Shown here: positions 13,510 through 15,233 of the stretch, piece by piece
Numbering within the stretch: position 1 is the first letter of the stretch
How the letters are laid out: each line of letters begins with the position of its first letter
Assembly (NCBI GenBank): GCA_003520545.1
Contig: DOUP01000307.1
Span: 8,935 to 24,167, forward strand
Reading direction: 5' to 3'
Origin: Maritimibacter sp.
Lineage (GTDB): Bacteria; Pseudomonadota; Alphaproteobacteria; Rhodobacterales; Rhodobacteraceae
Length of the DNA stretch: 15,233 bases
Program-made: the position numbers and the translations under genes
Notes under the pieces: generated by a model
Databases searched by the model: none
Seen by the model: only the letters and a program-made list of their open reading frames with translations
What the model was told of the DNA's origin: nothing

Positions 13510-14990
13510 AGCTTTATCCACGCGGTCTTGAGGTCGAGATACTTGTCCAGGGCATGAAGCGACTTGTCGTGGCCGTTGCCGGATTGCTTGACGCCGCCGA
13601 GCGGCACGGTGTTGTCGGCTCCGCCGTAGGTGTTCACGTGGACGACGCCCGCGTGAATGCCCCGGATCATGCGGTGGGCGCGCGACAGGTCCGAGGTCCA
13701 GACCGCCGAGGCGAGCCCGTAGTCGGTGCCGTTGGCGATACGCAGCGCCTCTTCTTCGGTGTCGAAGGGGATCACGGCGAGCACCGGGCCGAAGACTTCG
13801 TCACGGGCGTCGCGGTCGTCCGGCGTGACGCCGGTGACGAGGGTGGGTTCCATGAAATAACCGCCGGTCTCTTCGAGGATACGCGATCCGCCGATCACGC
13901 TGCGCCCCGCCGCGCGGGCCTCGTCCACGAAAGACAGGTTCTGGGTAAGCTGGCGCTCGGAGTTCACCGCGCCCGCGTTGGTGGCCGGGTCGAGCGGGTC
14001 GCCCACTTTCATGCCGCTCATGAAAGCGGTCAGCCGCTCGACGAAGGTGTCGTGGATCTTGCGCTCGACGAGAAGGCGCGACCCGGCGACGCAGACCTGC
14101 CCGGAATTGCGGAAAATTCCGTTGGCCGAGACCTTGGCCGCTTCGTCGAGGTCGGGCGCATCGGCAAAGACGATATTCGGGGATTTGCCGCCCAGTTCGA
14201 GGTAGACCCGCTTCATGTTCGAGCGGGCGGAATACTCGAGCAATCTGCGCCCCACTGGGCCGGAGCCGGTAAAGACCAGAACGTCGACATCCATCGACAT
14301 CCCGATGGCTTCGCCGACCACGGGGCCTTCGCCGGTGACGACGTTCAGAACGCCGGGCGGCAGGCCGGCCTCCATCCCCAGTTCCGCGAGTTTCAGGAGC
14401 GAGAGCGAGGCGGTTTCGGCCGGTTTCAGCACCACGCTGTTGCCTGCTGCGAGGGCCGGTGCCAGTTTCCAGGCCCCGATCATCAGCGGAAAGTTCCACG
14501 GCACGATGGCGCCGACGACGCCCACCGGCTCGCGGTGAACGAGGGCGAGGACCGATGGGTCGGTTGGGGCGATCTCGCCCGCCAGCTTGTCGATGGCCTC
14601 TGCATAGTAGCGGATGGTGCCAGCGGCCGAGAGCGGTTCGGCCTTGAACGCCATGCCGATCTCGGTCCCGTTGTCGCGCACGCCGAGCACGGCGATGTCG
14701 AGCGCGTGTTCTTCGATCAGGGCGGCCCATTTCATCAGGACGGCCTTGCGCTTGGCCGGGGCCGCGTTGGACCAGACGCCGGAGTCGAAACTCTTGCGGG
14801 CAGCGGTCGTGGCGGCGGCGCCGTCGTCCGCCGTGCCGCGCGCGATGGTGGTCAGCCGCTTGCCGTCCAGCGGCGAGATGACGTCAAGCCGCCCGCCGTC
14901 AGAGGCAGGCACCCATGCCCCGTCGATCAGGTGATCGCCTGGGGCCGGGTCGGTCTGGCGGAGTGCGTCGATGCGGGATTGGTCAAGCAT
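13506..14990 (-). CDS. NAD(P)-dependent aldehyde dehydrogenase, PuuC-like
   Basis: This is a 494-residue, full-length member of the aldehyde dehydrogenase superfamily, which oxidises aldehydes to acids in the cytoplasm. PWNFP has the oxyanion Asn at 166, and the cofactor-site Lys is 189 (VVLKPAE). FTGSGPVG is at 240-247, the general base Glu265 is in ELGGKSPN, and the nucleophile Cys300 is in SGQVC. Segments such as IRYYAEAIDKLAGEIAP and SNMKRVYLELGGKSPNIVFAD resemble the PuuC branch (gamma-glutamyl-gamma-aminobutyraldehyde and related aldehydes), but the substrate cannot be fixed. The ATG at 14990 has AAGG 7 nt upstream and lies 3 nt after the tctA stop. The 3' end overlaps the UPF0261 gene by 4 bp, so the three genes form one operon. 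Confidence 0.94.
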   Translation of the reverse strand: MLDQSRIDALRQTDPAPGDHLIDGAWVPASDGGRLDVISPLDGKRLTTIARGTADDGAAATTAARKSFDSGVWSNAAPAKRKAVLMKWAALIEEHALDIAVLGVRDNGTEIGMAFKAEPLSAAGTIRYYAEAIDKLAGEIAPTDPSVLALVHREPVGVVGAIVPWNFPLMIGAWKLAPALAAGNSVVLKPAETASLSLLKLAELGMEAGLPPGVLNVVTGEGPVVGEAIGMSMDVDVLVFTGSGPVGRRLLEYSARSNMKRVYLELGGKSPNIVFADAPDLDEAAKVSANGIFRNSGQVCVAGSRLLVERKIHDTFVERLTAFMSGMKVGDPLDPATNAGAVNSERQLTQNLSFVDEARAAGRSVIGGSRILEETGGYFMEPTLVTGVTPDDRDARDEVFGPVLAVIPFDTEEEALRIANGTDYGLASAVWTSDLSRAHRMIRGIHAGVVHVNTYGGADNTVPLGGVKQSGNGHDKSLHALDKYLDLKTAWIKL

Positions 14991-14993
14991 GGA

Positions 14994-15233
14994 TCAGCCT
15001 TGTTGCGAGTCGTGGATGTCGTGGTCGTGGGAATCTTCCGGCGACCGGGCGCGACGTTCCCGGATTACGCCCCAGATGTGGAACCCGATCAGCAGCACGA
15101 TGGCGCTGGCGATGATTGCCGAGATGGGCCGTTCGACAAAGTCGAGCGGGCTGTTCACCCGCGCCATGGAGGCGCGCAGTTTTACCTCCATGATGCCGCC
15201 CAGCACCATCCCGAGGATGATCGGCACGGTCGG
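14994..15233 (-). CDS. tctA: tripartite tricarboxylate transporter permease TctA, C-terminal part
   Basis: Only the last 79 residues are in the window; the frame is open to the right edge. The segment IILGMVLGGIMEVKLRASMA, followed by SPLDFVERPISAIIASAIVL, matches the C-terminal end of TctA-type large permeases, which normally have about 500 residues and work with TctB and a periplasmic TctC receptor. It ends in a hydrophilic, His/Asp-rich cytoplasmic tail (DSHDHDIHDSQQG). It is the most upstream visible gene of the minus-strand unit and lies 3 nt before the aldehyde dehydrogenase gene. TctB and TctC genes, if present, would lie beyond the right edge. The substrate is presumably a carboxylate; confidence is moderate because of truncation. 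Confidence 0.8.
   Translation of the reverse strand, partial: PTVPIILGMVLGGIMEVKLRASMARVNSPLDFVERPISAIIASAIVLLIGFHIWGVIRERRARSPEDSHDHDIHDSQQG

Noticed and set aside
12439..13557. A 372-codon plus-strand frame opposite the UPF0261 gene.
   Set aside because: It is antisense to a conserved family protein, has no recognisable motif and no ribosome site.

Overview
The window is GC-rich, densely coded DNA. Its mix of transporters (branched-chain-amino-acid-type ABC, TRAP, tricarboxylate TTT and MFS) and its protein sequences suggest a heterotrophic alphaproteobacterium, most likely Rhodobacterales (Roseobacter-type). That placement is inferred from gene style and composition; the window has no rRNA or other marker gene. 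I see no tRNA, rRNA, CRISPR array, insertion sequence or phage gene.

Layout from left to right. (1) A partial glyoxalase/extradiol-dioxygenase-fold (VOC) gene on the minus strand runs off the left edge through a 15-nt poly-C run. It is divergent from an MFS permease gene. (2) A complete HAAT-type ABC importer follows. Its Tat-signal substrate-binding protein is on the minus strand, divergent from a four-gene plus-strand operon of two ATPases and two permeases (livG-livF-livH-livM type) joined by overlaps of 4-8 bp or 3-nt gaps. (3) A LysR-type regulator (minus) is divergent from a single-chain LigB-LigA class III extradiol dioxygenase that closely resembles gallate dioxygenase (DesB/GalA). 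(4) Downstream on the same strand is a complete TRAP transporter (dctP-dctQ-dctM). (5) Convergent to it, on the minus strand, is a tight three-gene unit transcribed as tctA (partial, off the right edge), an aldehyde dehydrogenase, and a Tm-1-like/UPF0261 protein of unknown reaction.

How they may work together (inference). The centre is an aromatic-acid ring-cleavage locus. The LysR protein probably senses an aromatic substrate or intermediate and controls the dioxygenase from the 171-bp divergent spacer, which holds a GTTCG-N6-CGAAC dyad at about -63 from a predicted start site. The TRAP system, 71 bp behind the dioxygenase, is the best candidate for bringing in its substrate. The ABC and MFS systems may import related compounds, but nothing in the sequence fixes their substrates. 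The later steps of gallate catabolism (oxalomesaconate tautomerase, hydratase and aldolase) are not in the window. The right-hand tctA-ALDH-Tm-1-like unit looks like a separate carboxylate or aldehyde catabolic module.

Intergenic stretches are all shorter than 300 bp. The two with clear regulatory character are the AT-rich spacers around 672-725 and 3430-3500 and the LysR/dioxygenase spacer 7808-7978.
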